The notes: generated by a model from the letters alone, not told the origin. Counted from the stretch's first letter, positions 1 to 7,126 are shown. The stretch: DNA of 49,016 nt from Planctomycetota bacterium (GCA_020849795.1 JADZFR010000049.1:1-49016); one strand, 5' to 3'. Numbers and translations are program-made.

Positions 1-281
1 GGGCACAGACACAGACCACGAAAGGGCAAGCCATGAAACCCATTGACTACCTAGCGCAGACCATTGCAAGCGAAGCCGCACAGCTCACACTGTCAACCGT
101 GCTCGCACGCTTGCGCGCAGCTTACATCGCAGCCCGCGACACTTACGGGCGTGAAAGCTCGCAAGCCCTTGCATTGTCTCGCAAAATTGACGCCATAACG
201 CGGGCCGTTGTTATTGCGGCCGAAACTATGGAGTAGAGCCCGTTGCAGCGGGCACAGACACAGACCACGAAAGGGTATGCC
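1..281 (+). repeat. duplicated 26-bp translation leader
   Basis: The string GGGCACAGACACAGACC followed directly by ACGAAAGGG is present at 1-26 and again at 250-275, each ending 6-7 bases before an ATG. It holds the GAAAGG ribosome-binding core. Only these two segments are repeats; the DNA between them is the first gene. Confidence 0.75.
33..236 (+). CDS. small hypothetical protein, first gene of the rightward operon
   Basis: A 67-residue, mostly alpha-helical, Ala-rich protein with no motif I recognise. It is preceded by the leader ACGAAAGGGCAAGCC and an ATG; the same leader design recurs before at least six other genes of this phage, which supports both the gene and the start. The 26 bases at the window start (GGGCACAGACACAGACC followed by ACGAAAGGG) are repeated almost exactly before the next gene, so the two were probably duplicated together or share a selected leader. 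Function unknown; as a first-transcribed small protein an early host-takeover role is possible, but nothing in the sequence shows this. Confidence 0.6.
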   Translation: MKPIDYLAQTIASEAAQLTLSTVLARLRAAYIAARDTYGRESSQALALSRKIDAITRAVVIAAETME

Positions 282-671
282 ATGGATGCGCTTGGATGGC
301 TTGATTGTACTGGTGATGTTTGCACGGGCGACGTTGTAACGTTCCGTGAAAGTGTCTGGGGCGGCACGCTGCGCAAGCCCGTCAAGCTGGGCGAACGTGT
401 CATCACGGCTTACGTCGCCCGCGATTCTTACGGCCGCGCAAAGCAACAACACACTTTCACGTTGCACGTTATCCACGTTTCGGGCGATTGTTGCGCCGAC
501 GTGCCAGCCGTAACGACGCGTAAGGGCCGCAACATGTACCGTTTCGGCACAGCCCGCCTTGCCTGGGCGCGCGAAGCCGCGCGGGGCGACGCCCTGGGCG
601 AAAAGCATGCACGGGGCAATGCCGCCCGTGCGCAACGCGACGCGCGACGCGCGACGCAAGGGGCGTTCTAA
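282..671 (+). CDS. hypothetical protein with basic C-terminal tail
   Basis: 129 residues. The start at 282 is chosen because the repeated leader ACGAAAGGGTATGCC sits just before it; an upstream TTG in the same frame has no such signal. The first 75 residues look like a compact beta-rich domain (GDVVTF, ITAYVAR, FTLHVIHV) with a Cys pair. The last 40 residues are rich in Arg and Ala and could bind nucleic acid. The stop overlaps the ATG of the clamp-loader-like gene by one base (TAATG), so the genes are translationally coupled. I do not recognise a family. Confidence 0.6.
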   Translation: MDALGWLDCTGDVCTGDVVTFRESVWGGTLRKPVKLGERVITAYVARDSYGRAKQQHTFTLHVIHVSGDCCADVPAVTTRKGRNMYRFGTARLAWAREAARGDALGEKHARGNAARAQRDARRATQGAF

Positions 672-1390
672 TGAGCTTCACTGTGCATACGCGTCATCGC
701 CCCGCCCAGCTTGCCGACGTTGTCGGCTTTCGGGCCCAGCTTTCCGTACTTCAACGTGCCATAAATAGCCCAGGCTTTTCGGGCGGGGCGTTACTCATTA
801 CCGGGCCCAGCGGCACGGGCAAATCATCCATCGCCGAAAGCGTGGTGCACGCCCTTGTTAAGCACGCAAGCCGACGCCATGTAATGCACGGCGACAAGTG
901 CACGGAATTGACAGTGCAAAAGCTCGCAGACCAGCTAAAGCCCTTGCCCTTGTTTTCTGGGGAAGCCCAGCCATGGGCGGGCGTGGTGATTGACGAAGCC
1001 CACAATATGACGCCCGCGGCTTTAGGGGCGTGGTTGAACGCCCTTGAACACAGCCCCGCGAACGTGGTGTATGTTTTCACTTCAACCGAAAGCCCGCCCT
1101 TCAAGGGCTTGCAGAATGAAATAGACGCCATGATAAGCCGCTGCCTACATATAGAGCTGTGCGTCGATAGTGAAACGCAAGCGGCTTTCGTCGCGCACGT
1201 GCGCAAGGTTAGCGAGCTTGAAGGGCTGGGCACGCCCGACGTTGACGCCACGTTTCAGTATCTGCAACGGGCAAAATGGAATCTACGAAAAGCTCTAAAT
1301 GATTTACCGACGGGCAAGCTGGCCCGCATGGCGGGCCCGACAAAATCACTACTTGCAAACGCACTACTTGACGGAAGGGCGGCCGTATGA
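671..1390 (+). CDS. minimal clamp-loader-like AAA+ ATPase (DnaX/RFC type)
   Basis: 239 residues. The N-terminus (HTRHRPAQLADVVGF) matches the 'KYRP..F.EVVGQ' box that opens clamp-loader subunits. Walker A is GPSGTGKS (45-52), Walker B VVIDEAHN (105-112), sensor 1 is at TSTE (137-140), the clamp-loader SRC arginine-finger motif is at 156-158 and sensor 2 at NLRKALN (204-210). It is much shorter than DnaX: the four zinc-binding Cys and the C-terminal collar domain are missing. Known family members load sliding clamps; here a role in loading or remodelling for the RuvB-like product, whose gene overlaps it by four bases (ATGA), is inference. It could instead be a T4 gp44-like small loader subunit, but I see no clamp or partner subunit. 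Start follows TAATG coupling. Confidence 0.82.
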   Translation: MSFTVHTRHRPAQLADVVGFRAQLSVLQRAINSPGFSGGALLITGPSGTGKSSIAESVVHALVKHASRRHVMHGDKCTELTVQKLADQLKPLPLFSGEAQPWAGVVIDEAHNMTPAALGAWLNALEHSPANVVYVFTSTESPPFKGLQNEIDAMISRCLHIELCVDSETQAAFVAHVRKVSELEGLGTPDVDATFQYLQRAKWNLRKALNDLPTGKLARMAGPTKSLLANALLDGRAAV

Positions 1391-2421
1391 ACATTGAAAG
1401 CCCCGCACAGCTTGAAACCGACGCCCAGGGCGACGCCCCAGCCCCAGGCATTGAAACCGACGCCCAGGGCGACGCCCATAGCTCGCTTGACGCCATTTTG
1501 CGGCCGTCAACGTTGGACGATTTTGTCGGGCAATATGAACTAGTGAAACGCTTACGCTTGTGGCTGCGTGCAGCAATTGCACGAAGTGAGCCCCTTGACC
1601 ACGTTCTTTTCAGCGGGCCCCCGGGGCTGGGCAAAACCACGCTTGCGGGCTTGATTGCGAAACATACCGGCGGCCGTTGCATCATGGCAAGCGGGCCCGC
1701 CATTGATCGGCCGGCCGATATGGTAGGCACGCTTGCGGGGCTGGGGCGGGGCGACGTTCTATTCATTGACGAAGTGCATCGCTTGCCCAGGGCTTGCCAA
1801 GAATATCTGTATACAGCCATGGAACAATTCCGCATTGACGTAACCACAGAACGGGGCGGCACAACGTCGATTCCCATTGAACACTTCACGCTTGCCGGGG
1901 CGACTACCCATGAAGGGCTGTTAACTGGGCCCTTTATCGCCCGCTTTGGAATCCGCGAAAGGTTAGAGCCTTACGATTTAGAAGCCCTTACATTGATTGC
2001 CCAGGCAAGCGGGCACAAGCTGGGGCTTTCATTAGAGCCCAGCCCAGCCCGTACACTTGCCCGACGTTGCCGCGGCACGCCCCGCACGGTCAATAATGTT
2101 CTAAAACGCTTGCGCGATATGGTGCAAGTAAACGGGCTGGAAAGCGTGACGCCCGACGTTGTGGAAGCCGCTGCAAGTGTGCTGGGGTATGATGCAAACG
2201 GCTTAGATTCCATGGATAGAAGGATTCTAGAAGCCCTTGCCCAGCACAACGGCCGCGCCGTCGGGCTTACAGCCCTAGGGCAAATCGTCAATGAAGTGGA
2301 ACGCACAATAGAGGAAAAGCATGAGCCCTTTTTAGTTCAAATGGGGCTTGTGCTTAGAACGCCGAAAGGGCGAGTAATTACAGAGCTGGGGCGGCACGCC
2401 ATGCAAGGCGGGCTGATATGA
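1387..2421 (+). CDS. ruvB: RuvB-family Holliday junction branch-migration ATPase
   Basis: 344 residues, the usual RuvB length. Visible landmarks: LRPSTLDDFVGQ (38-49), Walker A GPPGLGKT (77-84), SGPAIDRPAD (102-111), Walker B LFIDEVHR (125-132), the RuvA-contacting beta-hairpin region (about 149-167), sensor 1 LAGATT (169-174), arginine finger in ARFGI (185-189), sensor 2 GTPRTVNN (230-237) and the C-terminal winged helix (272-335, ending RTPKGRVITELG). All catalytic parts are present, so it should be an active ATP-driven motor on four-way junctions. The first 33 residues are an extension holding the duplicated octapeptide ETDAQGDA. It overlaps its neighbours on both sides by ATGA. RuvB is normally a bacterial chromosomal gene; a phage copy in a phage operon is unusual. 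Confidence 0.93.
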   Translation: MNIESPAQLETDAQGDAPAPGIETDAQGDAHSSLDAILRPSTLDDFVGQYELVKRLRLWLRAAIARSEPLDHVLFSGPPGLGKTTLAGLIAKHTGGRCIMASGPAIDRPADMVGTLAGLGRGDVLFIDEVHRLPRACQEYLYTAMEQFRIDVTTERGGTTSIPIEHFTLAGATTHEGLLTGPFIARFGIRERLEPYDLEALTLIAQASGHKLGLSLEPSPARTLARRCRGTPRTVNNVLKRLRDMVQVNGLESVTPDVVEAAASVLGYDANGLDSMDRRILEALAQHNGRAVGLTALGQIVNEVERTIEEKHEPFLVQMGLVLRTPKGRVITELGRHAMQGGLI

Positions 2422-2940
2422 TAGCGCTTTCAAATGTTCTTTTCGGGCTTGCGGCCGTTGCTTTTGTTGCTGCTGTTTGGCGGATTAGCGGCCGTGAACG
2501 TGCGGCACAGCTTGCAGCACGGGCAAACAAGCGCAAGCCCAGGGCGACGCCAAAGCCCCAGCCCGCCCCAGCCCCGACGCCCTTTCAAGAGCTGGGCGGA
2601 AAGCTGATAGAATTGCACGGGCCCGCGGCTTTGCGGCTTTGTGAGCTTGCGAATTGTGACGCGTTGAAGCTCGCTCAAATGCACGTTGACGGGCTGTTAG
2701 AAATAAAGCGGGCTGGGCCCGCCATTGCACAGCCCAGGGCTTTCGGGCACGCCCCAGCCCGCCCGCCTTACATGCCGACGCCCAGGGCGACGCCCCAGCC
2801 CGCCCCGATCATGCCAGCCCAGCCCTTGCCCTTTGCTGGGCCCTTGCCGACGCCCAGGGCGATGCCCCAGCCCGCCCCGATCATGCCAGCCCCAGCCCCA
2901 GCCCCAGCCCCAGCCCCGACGCCCCAGCCCGCCCGCAATC
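1420..2940 (+). repeat. dispersed coding repeat GACGCCCAGGGCGACGCC
   Basis: The 18-mer, or one-base variants, occurs at about 1420, 1459, 2535, 2776 and 2857, inside the RuvB N-terminal extension and the neighbouring proline-rich gene, read in different frames (DAQGDA in one, PRATP/PRAMP in the other). The last two copies lie in a longer duplicated block (about 2776-2813 and 2857-2894) followed by a (CCAGCC)n run. Only the copies, not the intervening DNA, are repeats. Confidence 0.7.
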
Positions 2941-3083
2941 CATTGCAAAGCGAGCTGGAAACGGTTTTGCGCGGGCTGGGCTTGAAAGCGGGCGACGCCA
3001 AAGCACGGGCAAACAAAGCCGCCCAGGCATTGCCGACGGCCGCATTGCGGGCCCTGATAGCAAAAGCCATGGCCAACGATTGA
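2418..3083 (+). CDS. membrane-anchored proline-rich protein with RuvA-like pieces
   Basis: 221 residues in four parts. Residues 3-22 are a hydrophobic helix (one membrane anchor, positive WRISGRER just after). Residues 55-105 end in DGLLEIKRAGPAIAQ, which looks like the helix-hairpin-helix of RuvA domain II. Residues 112-174 are a Pro/Ala/Gln linker with repeated PTPRA.PQPAPIMP units. Residues 176-218 (ELETVLRGLGLKAGDAKAR... then LIAKAM) resemble the RuvA domain III that binds RuvB. The gene overlaps the RuvB gene by four bases. The family resemblances are by eye and short; the inference is a RuvA substitute or adaptor tying RuvB to the membrane. The alternative is an unrelated anchor protein with chance similarity. 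Confidence 0.6.
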   Translation: MIALSNVLFGLAAVAFVAAVWRISGRERAAQLAARANKRKPRATPKPQPAPAPTPFQELGGKLIELHGPAALRLCELANCDALKLAQMHVDGLLEIKRAGPAIAQPRAFGHAPARPPYMPTPRATPQPAPIMPAQPLPFAGPLPTPRAMPQPAPIMPAPAPAPAPAPTPQPARNPLQSELETVLRGLGLKAGDAKARANKAAQALPTAALRALIAKAMAND

Positions 3084-3094
3084 AAGGGCAACAA

Positions 3095-3325
3095 ATGCCG
3101 ACGTTCTACGTTGACGTATCACTTACGATTGAAGCCGACGCGGGCGCGCGCATTGTGGCCATTATGCCCGCGGGCGTGGCATACCGCAGCGACACCACGC
3201 GCGCCGAGTTTCGCGAGTGGCTCGCCGGTATCGGGGCGACGATCAGCCCCAACCCGCCCCATGCTTTCCGCGGGGCGTTCAGGTCCACCGACGTTGACAC
3301 CGTTACGCTATTCGTCACCAAGTAA
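3095..3325 (+). CDS. small hypothetical protein
   Basis: 76 residues. The ATG at 3095 is preceded by GAAAGGGCAACAA, a variant of the common leader, 11 bases after the stop of the membrane-anchored gene. The sequence alternates strands and one helix (MPTFYVDVSLTIEADAGARI, then FREWLAGIG) and ends VDTVTLFVTK. No signal peptide, Cys or known motif. The gene probably belongs to the same operon. After its stop there is a palindromic stem (GGGCCC, 6-base loop, GGGCCC at about 3338-3355) in the 76-base gap before the next leader. Confidence 0.6.
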   Translation: MPTFYVDVSLTIEADAGARIVAIMPAGVAYRSDTTRAEFREWLAGIGATISPNPPHAFRGAFRSTDVDTVTLFVTK

Positions 3326-3401
3326 GCCCAAGCCCGACGGGCCCAAGCATGGGCCCCAAGGGCTTGACCTTCCTTGCAGCAACAACACGAAAGAGCAGAC
3401 C

Positions 3402-3893
3402 ATGACGCAGCTTGAGCAGGCAATCAACGCGGCCAAAGAAGCCGGCTACACCGTCGAAACGTCAGAACACCGGGGCGCACCCGGCGGCTACCATATCCAG
3501 CGGGCCAGCATCACGCGGGCCGGGGTATCCGTGCGCGTGGTGCGCGCGCTCACGTTCGACCGTTTGGCCGTGAAGATCCGCGACGCCGTCGAATCTTTCG
3601 ACGGGCACCCGGGGATAGCGACGCGCAGCGTTGACGTGGAGGACGCCAAAGCCGATGGCTTCCACGGGCCCGACGCCTACCCGTACGCCCTGGGCATGTG
3701 CCGCGCCGCACTGAAAGCGGCTGTCACAGCCGCAGATAGCACATGGAAGCGTCAGCATGCCATCGCCCAGCACGCGAAAGCTCTGGCCGAAGCCGTCGAC
3801 ACCCTGCTTACGTACCTGGGCGATTGGGACGACCCCGACGCAGAGGCATGCCAGCAGGCCCGCGCCGCACTGGAAGCATACCGCACAGCGTAA
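3402..3893 (+). CDS. hypothetical protein, 163 aa
   Basis: The start is fixed by the leader ACGAAAGAGCAGACC directly before the ATG, although an open frame continues far upstream. The N-terminal part (about 1-85) looks alpha/beta and soluble; the C-terminal part (100-163) is helical and rich in Ala, Gln and Asp (WKRQHAIAQHAKALAEAVD). I recognise no family. It sits between two other small unknown genes that carry the same leader, so the three are probably co-expressed as accessory early functions. Confidence 0.6.
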   Translation: MTQLEQAINAAKEAGYTVETSEHRGAPGGYHIQRASITRAGVSVRVVRALTFDRLAVKIRDAVESFDGHPGIATRSVDVEDAKADGFHGPDAYPYALGMCRAALKAAVTAADSTWKRQHAIAQHAKALAEAVDTLLTYLGDWDDPDAEACQQARAALEAYRTA

Positions 3894-3937
3894 ACCCGCC
3901 GGCATTGCAGCGGGCCCAACCAACGAAAGGGCAGACC

Positions 3938-4180
3938 ATGACACCCAAACCGAAACGCTTGCACTTGTCATTCGTAACCCCCGACGGCAGCGGCATGCGC
4001 ACCGTCGGGCCCGCCGCGCAAATGCGGGCCCAGGCCGCCGAGCTGTTGCGCCACGTGCGACGCGTCGGCCGCATTGTCCGCATGCTGAACGCCGCTGGCC
4101 GTTGCTGGCACCTGTACACGCCCAGCGGCAAAGCGGGCAGCATGGCCGAAACGGTGACGCTGTACTTGACCCGCCGCTGA
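3938..4180 (+). CDS. small basic hypothetical protein
   Basis: 80 residues with the leader ACGAAAGGGCAGACC before the ATG. The protein is Arg-rich in its centre (LLRHVRRVGRIVRMLNAAGR), then has an aromatic beta stretch (CWHLYTPSGKAGS) and ends in TVTLYLTRR. Small size and net positive charge suggest nucleic-acid binding, but no known fold can be named. Its stop lies 8 bases before the -35 box of the internal promoter at 4188, so it is the last gene of the first transcription unit. Confidence 0.55.
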   Translation: MTPKPKRLHLSFVTPDGSGMRTVGPAAQMRAQAAELLRHVRRVGRIVRMLNAAGRCWHLYTPSGKAGSMAETVTLYLTRR

Positions 4181-4187
4181 TTCCCGC

Positions 4188-4221
4188 TTGACACGGTATG
4201 ACCGCGGTGTATGGTATGACC
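4188..4221 (+). promoter_or_regulatory. promoter with two GGTATGACC operator half-sites
   Basis: TTGACA (4188-4193) and TATGGT (4210-4215) are spaced by 16 bp, a sigma-70-like promoter. Two direct copies of GGTATGACC lie at 4195-4203 and 4213-4221, one inside the spacer and one over the -10 and start point. The same nonamer next to a TTGAC(A/C) box occurs at 38.87 and 46.09 kb, which marks it as an operator for one phage regulator. Confidence 0.7.
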
Positions 4222-4254
4222 GCGCATTGCAGAGCGCACACGAAAGGGCACACA

Positions 4255-4536
4255 ATGGCAACCGAGCTTCCTGTCACCGCTTCGCACACCGTAACCCGGG
4301 CCGACGTCATGCTTATGGCCGGCTTCGTCGCCCTGTCCATGGCGCGCGATGGCGGCAACATCACCGAGGGCGAAGCGTGGTTAGCCAGCGTCGCCGACGA
4401 GCCCGAAAAGTGGGTGCGCGAGGCTTCCGCCTTCCAGGTTCTGACATGCGACGGCACAACGCCCGGCAGCGCCTACACGTTTGAAGCCGCAGGGCGGGCC
4501 ATTCACGAGGCCATGGCGCCAGCGAGCAAAACATGA
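4255..4536 (+). CDS. hypothetical protein, first gene after the internal promoter
   Basis: 93 residues; the start has the leader CACGAAAGGGCACACA and lies about 33 bp downstream of the predicted transcription start. The sequence looks helical and soluble (VTRADVMLMAGFVALSMARD, then EAWLASVADEPEKWVREA). No motif was recognised. The last codons overlap the ATG of the small membrane gene (ATGA). As the first product of an operator-controlled promoter it is probably made early or on derepression. Confidence 0.6.
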   Translation: MATELPVTASHTVTRADVMLMAGFVALSMARDGGNITEGEAWLASVADEPEKWVREASAFQVLTCDGTTPGSAYTFEAAGRAIHEAMAPASKT

Positions 4537-4721
4537 AAACAGCCGTGCAGGTTCTGGTTTTTCTGGCCGCCCTTGTTGGCGTCGCACTGGGCGCGTTTGC
4601 CCTGGGCCAGCAGCAGGCAACCGCCCGACTGGAAGCCGAGGCTGAACGCGAAAGCGAATACCGCCGCGGCTACCTTGACGGGCAGAAAAAAATTTACGAC
4701 GAGTGGGACAACCGCAAATGA
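4533..4721 (+). CDS. small single-pass membrane protein
   Basis: 62 residues. Residues 5-24 (VQVLVFLAALVGVALGAFAL) form one clear transmembrane helix; the rest is a charged helix (QQQATARLEAEAERESEYRRGYLDGQKK), possibly a coiled coil facing the cytoplasm or periplasm. Coupled by ATGA to the genes on both sides. Such small anchor proteins in phages can be superinfection or host-membrane effectors, or spanin-like helpers, but no specific role can be assigned. Confidence 0.6.
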   Translation: MKTAVQVLVFLAALVGVALGAFALGQQQATARLEAEAERESEYRRGYLDGQKKIYDEWDNRK

Positions 4722-4996
4722 AAAAGCACGCCGCGCACATCGGCAAAACCCGCCAGGCCCGCAAGGCGATGCGCGCCGCGCGCGGCCGCTTGCGCACCGC
4801 GCTGGCCCAGCTTTGCAAGGGCGTGACCGCCGATTATATCCGCGAGCTGTACCACGCCCGGGGCTGGCTCGCAGCCGATATCGCCGAGGCGCTGGGGCTT
4901 TCCTATTCACACGTGCGCAATGTTTGCGCGCAACGGGGCGTGCAACCCCGCAACCAGGCCCGCCGCATGGCTCGGGGCCGCAACCGAAAGGGTTAG
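4718..4996 (+). CDS. small helix-turn-helix DNA-binding protein
   Basis: 92 residues. A very basic N-terminus (about 1-30) is followed by a helix-turn-helix like sequence, DYIRELYHARGWLAADIAEALGLSYSHVRNVCAQRG (about 39-74): the AADIAEALGLS turn and the SYSHVRN recognition helix fit the family pattern. The tail is again basic. It probably binds DNA as a regulator or replication helper. The ATG overlaps the preceding stop (ATGA) and the stop precedes the SMC-like gene by only two bases, so it may regulate or assist that ATPase. Confidence 0.6.
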   Translation: MKKHAAHIGKTRQARKAMRAARGRLRTALAQLCKGVTADYIRELYHARGWLAADIAEALGLSYSHVRNVCAQRGVQPRNQARRMARGRNRKG

Positions 4997-4998
4997 TC

Positions 4999-6315
4999 AT
5001 GGCAAAACGCAGCGTAGCGCCCGAAAAGGGCACGATCACCCGCAAGCAGAAGATTACCCGCGTCGCCGTCAGCGACTTCATGCGGCTCGAAGCCCTTGAG
5101 TTCAGCCCCAAGGGGCACACGATCCGCCTTTGCGGAAACAACGACCAGGGCAAAAGCAGCCTGCTGACGTTCATTCGTGCCGTGCTGGGCGGTAAATACG
5201 AGTTCCCGGCCATGCCCGTACGAAAAGGCGCCGAAGCCGCATCGGGCAGCATCGACACCGACGATTTGCGCATTGATTGGCGCCTTGCCGACGGCGCGAA
5301 AGAACACACTTTTACAATCACCGACAAGGCCAAGGGCAAGAAGATTGCAGGCGCACCGCAAAGCCTGCTGCGCAAGCTTTTCGGCACCTTCGCCCTTGAC
5401 CCCTTGAGCTTTCTGCGCAAAGAGCCCCGCGACCAGGTTCAGTACCTGGGCAACGTCATGCGCGACGCCGACGGCAACGCTATCGACCTTGCCGAGTACC
5501 AGAAGGCCCACGACGCGCTATATGAGGCCCGCAGCGAGCGCAACCGCGAACGCAAGGCCGCGCAGGCGGTGCTTGAACAGCACCCGCCCGTGCCCGACGC
5601 CCCGGCCCGGCCCGTTGACCTGCTTGAGCTGTCAGCAGCCATTGAAGCCGCGCAGGCCAGCAACGCCGACCGTGCCCGGGTACTCGAAGCCGTCGAACGC
5701 GCGGCCGCGGCCGTCAACCGGCAGACGGGCGTGGTCGCCGACCTTGAAGCCCGCTTGAAGACGGCGCGGGCTGACCATGAACGCATGCGCCTTGAGCTTG
5801 AACGCGCCAGCGAAGCCGCCCAGCTTGCCGGCGAGCCCGCCGACGTTGAGCCCTTGCGCAAGCGTCGCGACGATGCCGCGCAGATCAACGCAGCCTACGC
5901 CGCCCAGCAGCGCCACAACGAAGCACAAGCCAAGTGGGAAGTAGCCGACCAGGCGCACCGCGCCGCCGACAAGGCGCTTGACGATCACGTTGACGCGCAC
6001 CGCAAGCGGCTGCAGGCCGCAAACATGCCCGTCGAAGGGCTGGAATGGCGCAGCGACATGCTTTGGTACCAGGGTGTGCCGCTAAGCCAGAACAGCACCC
6101 GGAACAAGCTTTTCGTGACATGGCACCTGGCGCTGGCCGAACACCCGGACATGCCGATTGTGATTTTCGACGACGCCAACGTGCTTGACGACGACGCCCA
6201 GCGGCTGATTGCCGCGCTGTCTGAAAAGCACGACGCGCAGACATGGCTGGTCTTCGTGGGCGAGAACATCGAAGGCGCCCAGCTCACAATCCGCGACGGA
6301 AAGGCGGTCAAGTAG
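4999..6315 (+). CDS. SMC/RecF-like coiled-coil ATPase
   Basis: 438 residues. Walker A is GNNDQGKSS (46-54), near an N-terminal 'FMRLEALEFSPKGHTIRLCG' region typical of SMC/RecF/SbcC heads. A long charged coiled coil runs about 160-330 (repeated heptads, EARLKTARADHERMRLELE). A short signature-like LSQNSTRNKL precedes Walker B (PIVIFDDAN, 386-394), and the D-loop-like VLDDDAQ follows. The architecture is a miniature SMC head with a short arm. Known relatives act in DNA repair, recombination or end processing, often with a nuclease, but no Mre11/SbcD partner lies next to it. The start at 4999 is set by the leader CCGAAAGGGTTAGTC; an upstream open frame is ignored. Confidence 0.82.
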   Translation: MAKRSVAPEKGTITRKQKITRVAVSDFMRLEALEFSPKGHTIRLCGNNDQGKSSLLTFIRAVLGGKYEFPAMPVRKGAEAASGSIDTDDLRIDWRLADGAKEHTFTITDKAKGKKIAGAPQSLLRKLFGTFALDPLSFLRKEPRDQVQYLGNVMRDADGNAIDLAEYQKAHDALYEARSERNRERKAAQAVLEQHPPVPDAPARPVDLLELSAAIEAAQASNADRARVLEAVERAAAAVNRQTGVVADLEARLKTARADHERMRLELERASEAAQLAGEPADVEPLRKRRDDAAQINAAYAAQQRHNEAQAKWEVADQAHRAADKALDDHVDAHRKRLQAANMPVEGLEWRSDMLWYQGVPLSQNSTRNKLFVTWHLALAEHPDMPIVIFDDANVLDDDAQRLIAALSEKHDAQTWLVFVGENIEGAQLTIRDGKAVK

Positions 6316-6316
6316 C

Positions 6317-6646
6317 ATGAGTTACATCGAAGAACTTGAAGGCTTGCGGCAGCTAAGCCTTGAAATGCTGGCCGCCATGCCCGACCCGCACTGTCTTGAC
6401 AGCACCGACTGCCCGCAAGTGTGGCGCGACATGCTCGACCCGTGGGCCCGTGACGCAAGCCCGACGTTCGACGATTGCGCCGAAGCGCTGTTGCGCAACG
6501 ACCTGAAAGGCTTTTTTGACCGGGCCGACGGCAACACGCTGAAATACGCGTACGCCATTTTCAAGTACTGCTACAACAAGCTGCCCAGCCCGTGCTGGGG
6601 CAGCCCGGAGAAGGTCAACGCCTGGGCCGAAAGGCACAGCAAGTAA
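6317..6646 (+). CDS. hypothetical protein, 109 aa
   Basis: Starts one base after the stop of the SMC-like gene (TAGC then ATG), so it is almost certainly in the same unit. The product is acidic, helical and has four Cys scattered without a zinc-ribbon pattern (HCLDSTDCPQVW, FDDCAE, KYCYNKLPSPCW). No signal or membrane segment. It could be a partner of the ATPase, by position only; no family recognised. Confidence 0.6.
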   Translation: MSYIEELEGLRQLSLEMLAAMPDPHCLDSTDCPQVWRDMLDPWARDASPTFDDCAEALLRNDLKGFFDRADGNTLKYAYAIFKYCYNKLPSPCWGSPEKVNAWAERHSK

Positions 6647-6657
6647 ATCGTGTGGGC

Positions 6658-6701
6658 CGGCGGCGGGCTTTGTCCCAGCGGGGTGTTCCCGCAACCCGCC
6701 G
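6658..6701 (+). terminator. nested stem-loop, possible attenuator or terminator
   Basis: CGGCGGG (6661-6667) pairs with CCCGCCG (6695-6701), and inside it GCGGG (6678-6682) pairs with CCCGC (6688-6692). The helix is followed by GTCGGTTCTTTC, a weak U-rich tail. It lies in the 82-base gap between two genes and may partly stop transcription after the SMC-like pair. Confidence 0.4.
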
Positions 6702-6728
6702 TCGGTTCTTTCGCCGTCAGGGGCAGCC

Positions 6729-6953
6729 ATGCAGACAGCAAGCGCACCGTCATACTCGACCACCCAGCACTTCGCGGGCGACAACGCCAGGCAGCGCGCA
6801 GAGGCATGGCTTGAGCGCATGCGCACCGACCACCCGACCGTATGGGCGGGCGACCAGGTTTGCCGGCACGTGTACGACACGCTGGCCAGCCTGTGGCACA
6901 GCACCGAGGGCGAAGTCTGGGCAGCAACCATCACCTACAGGGGCAAGCCGTGA
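6729..6953 (+). CDS. small hypothetical protein
   Basis: 74 residues starting at an ATG with GGGGCAGCC just before it. Sequence is helical and rich in Trp and His (RAEAWLERMRTDHPTVWAGDQV, LASLWHSTEGEVWAATI). No motif recognised. Its stop overlaps the GTG of the next small gene (GTGA). It begins right after the nested stem-loop, so its expression may depend on read-through. Confidence 0.55.
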   Translation: MQTASAPSYSTTQHFAGDNARQRAEAWLERMRTDHPTVWAGDQVCRHVYDTLASLWHSTEGEVWAATITYRGKP

Positions 6954-7126
6954 CCGAAACCTACATACCATTCATGCGCAAGTGTGAGTGCACCGCCAGC
7001 AACCTGACGGTGCGCAAGGGCGAGTTTACAGGCAAGTGGCGGGCGACGTGCCCACACGCCTACGTCGGCAAGGCCCAGGACACCGCCGACGACGCCCGCC
7101 ATTGGTGGGCGCTGACAGCAAAGTAG
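6950..7126 (+). CDS. small hypothetical protein, GTG start
   Basis: 58 residues. The GTG overlaps the previous stop (GTGA), the same coupling style seen elsewhere here. The protein has Cys at MRKCECTASN and again at RATCPHAYV, i.e. CxC plus a single Cys and His, which might bind a metal. Central sequence KGEFTGKWRATCPHAYVGKAQDT suggests a small beta domain. Function unknown. Confidence 0.5.
   Translation: MTETYIPFMRKCECTASNLTVRKGEFTGKWRATCPHAYVGKAQDTADDARHWWALTAK

Noticed and set aside
700..3400. Frequent GGGCCC words in the left arm (about 12 in 3.3 kb)
   Set aside because: Follows from heavy use of GGG/CCC codons and high GC in this arm; similar density continues to 4 kb and no function is indicated.
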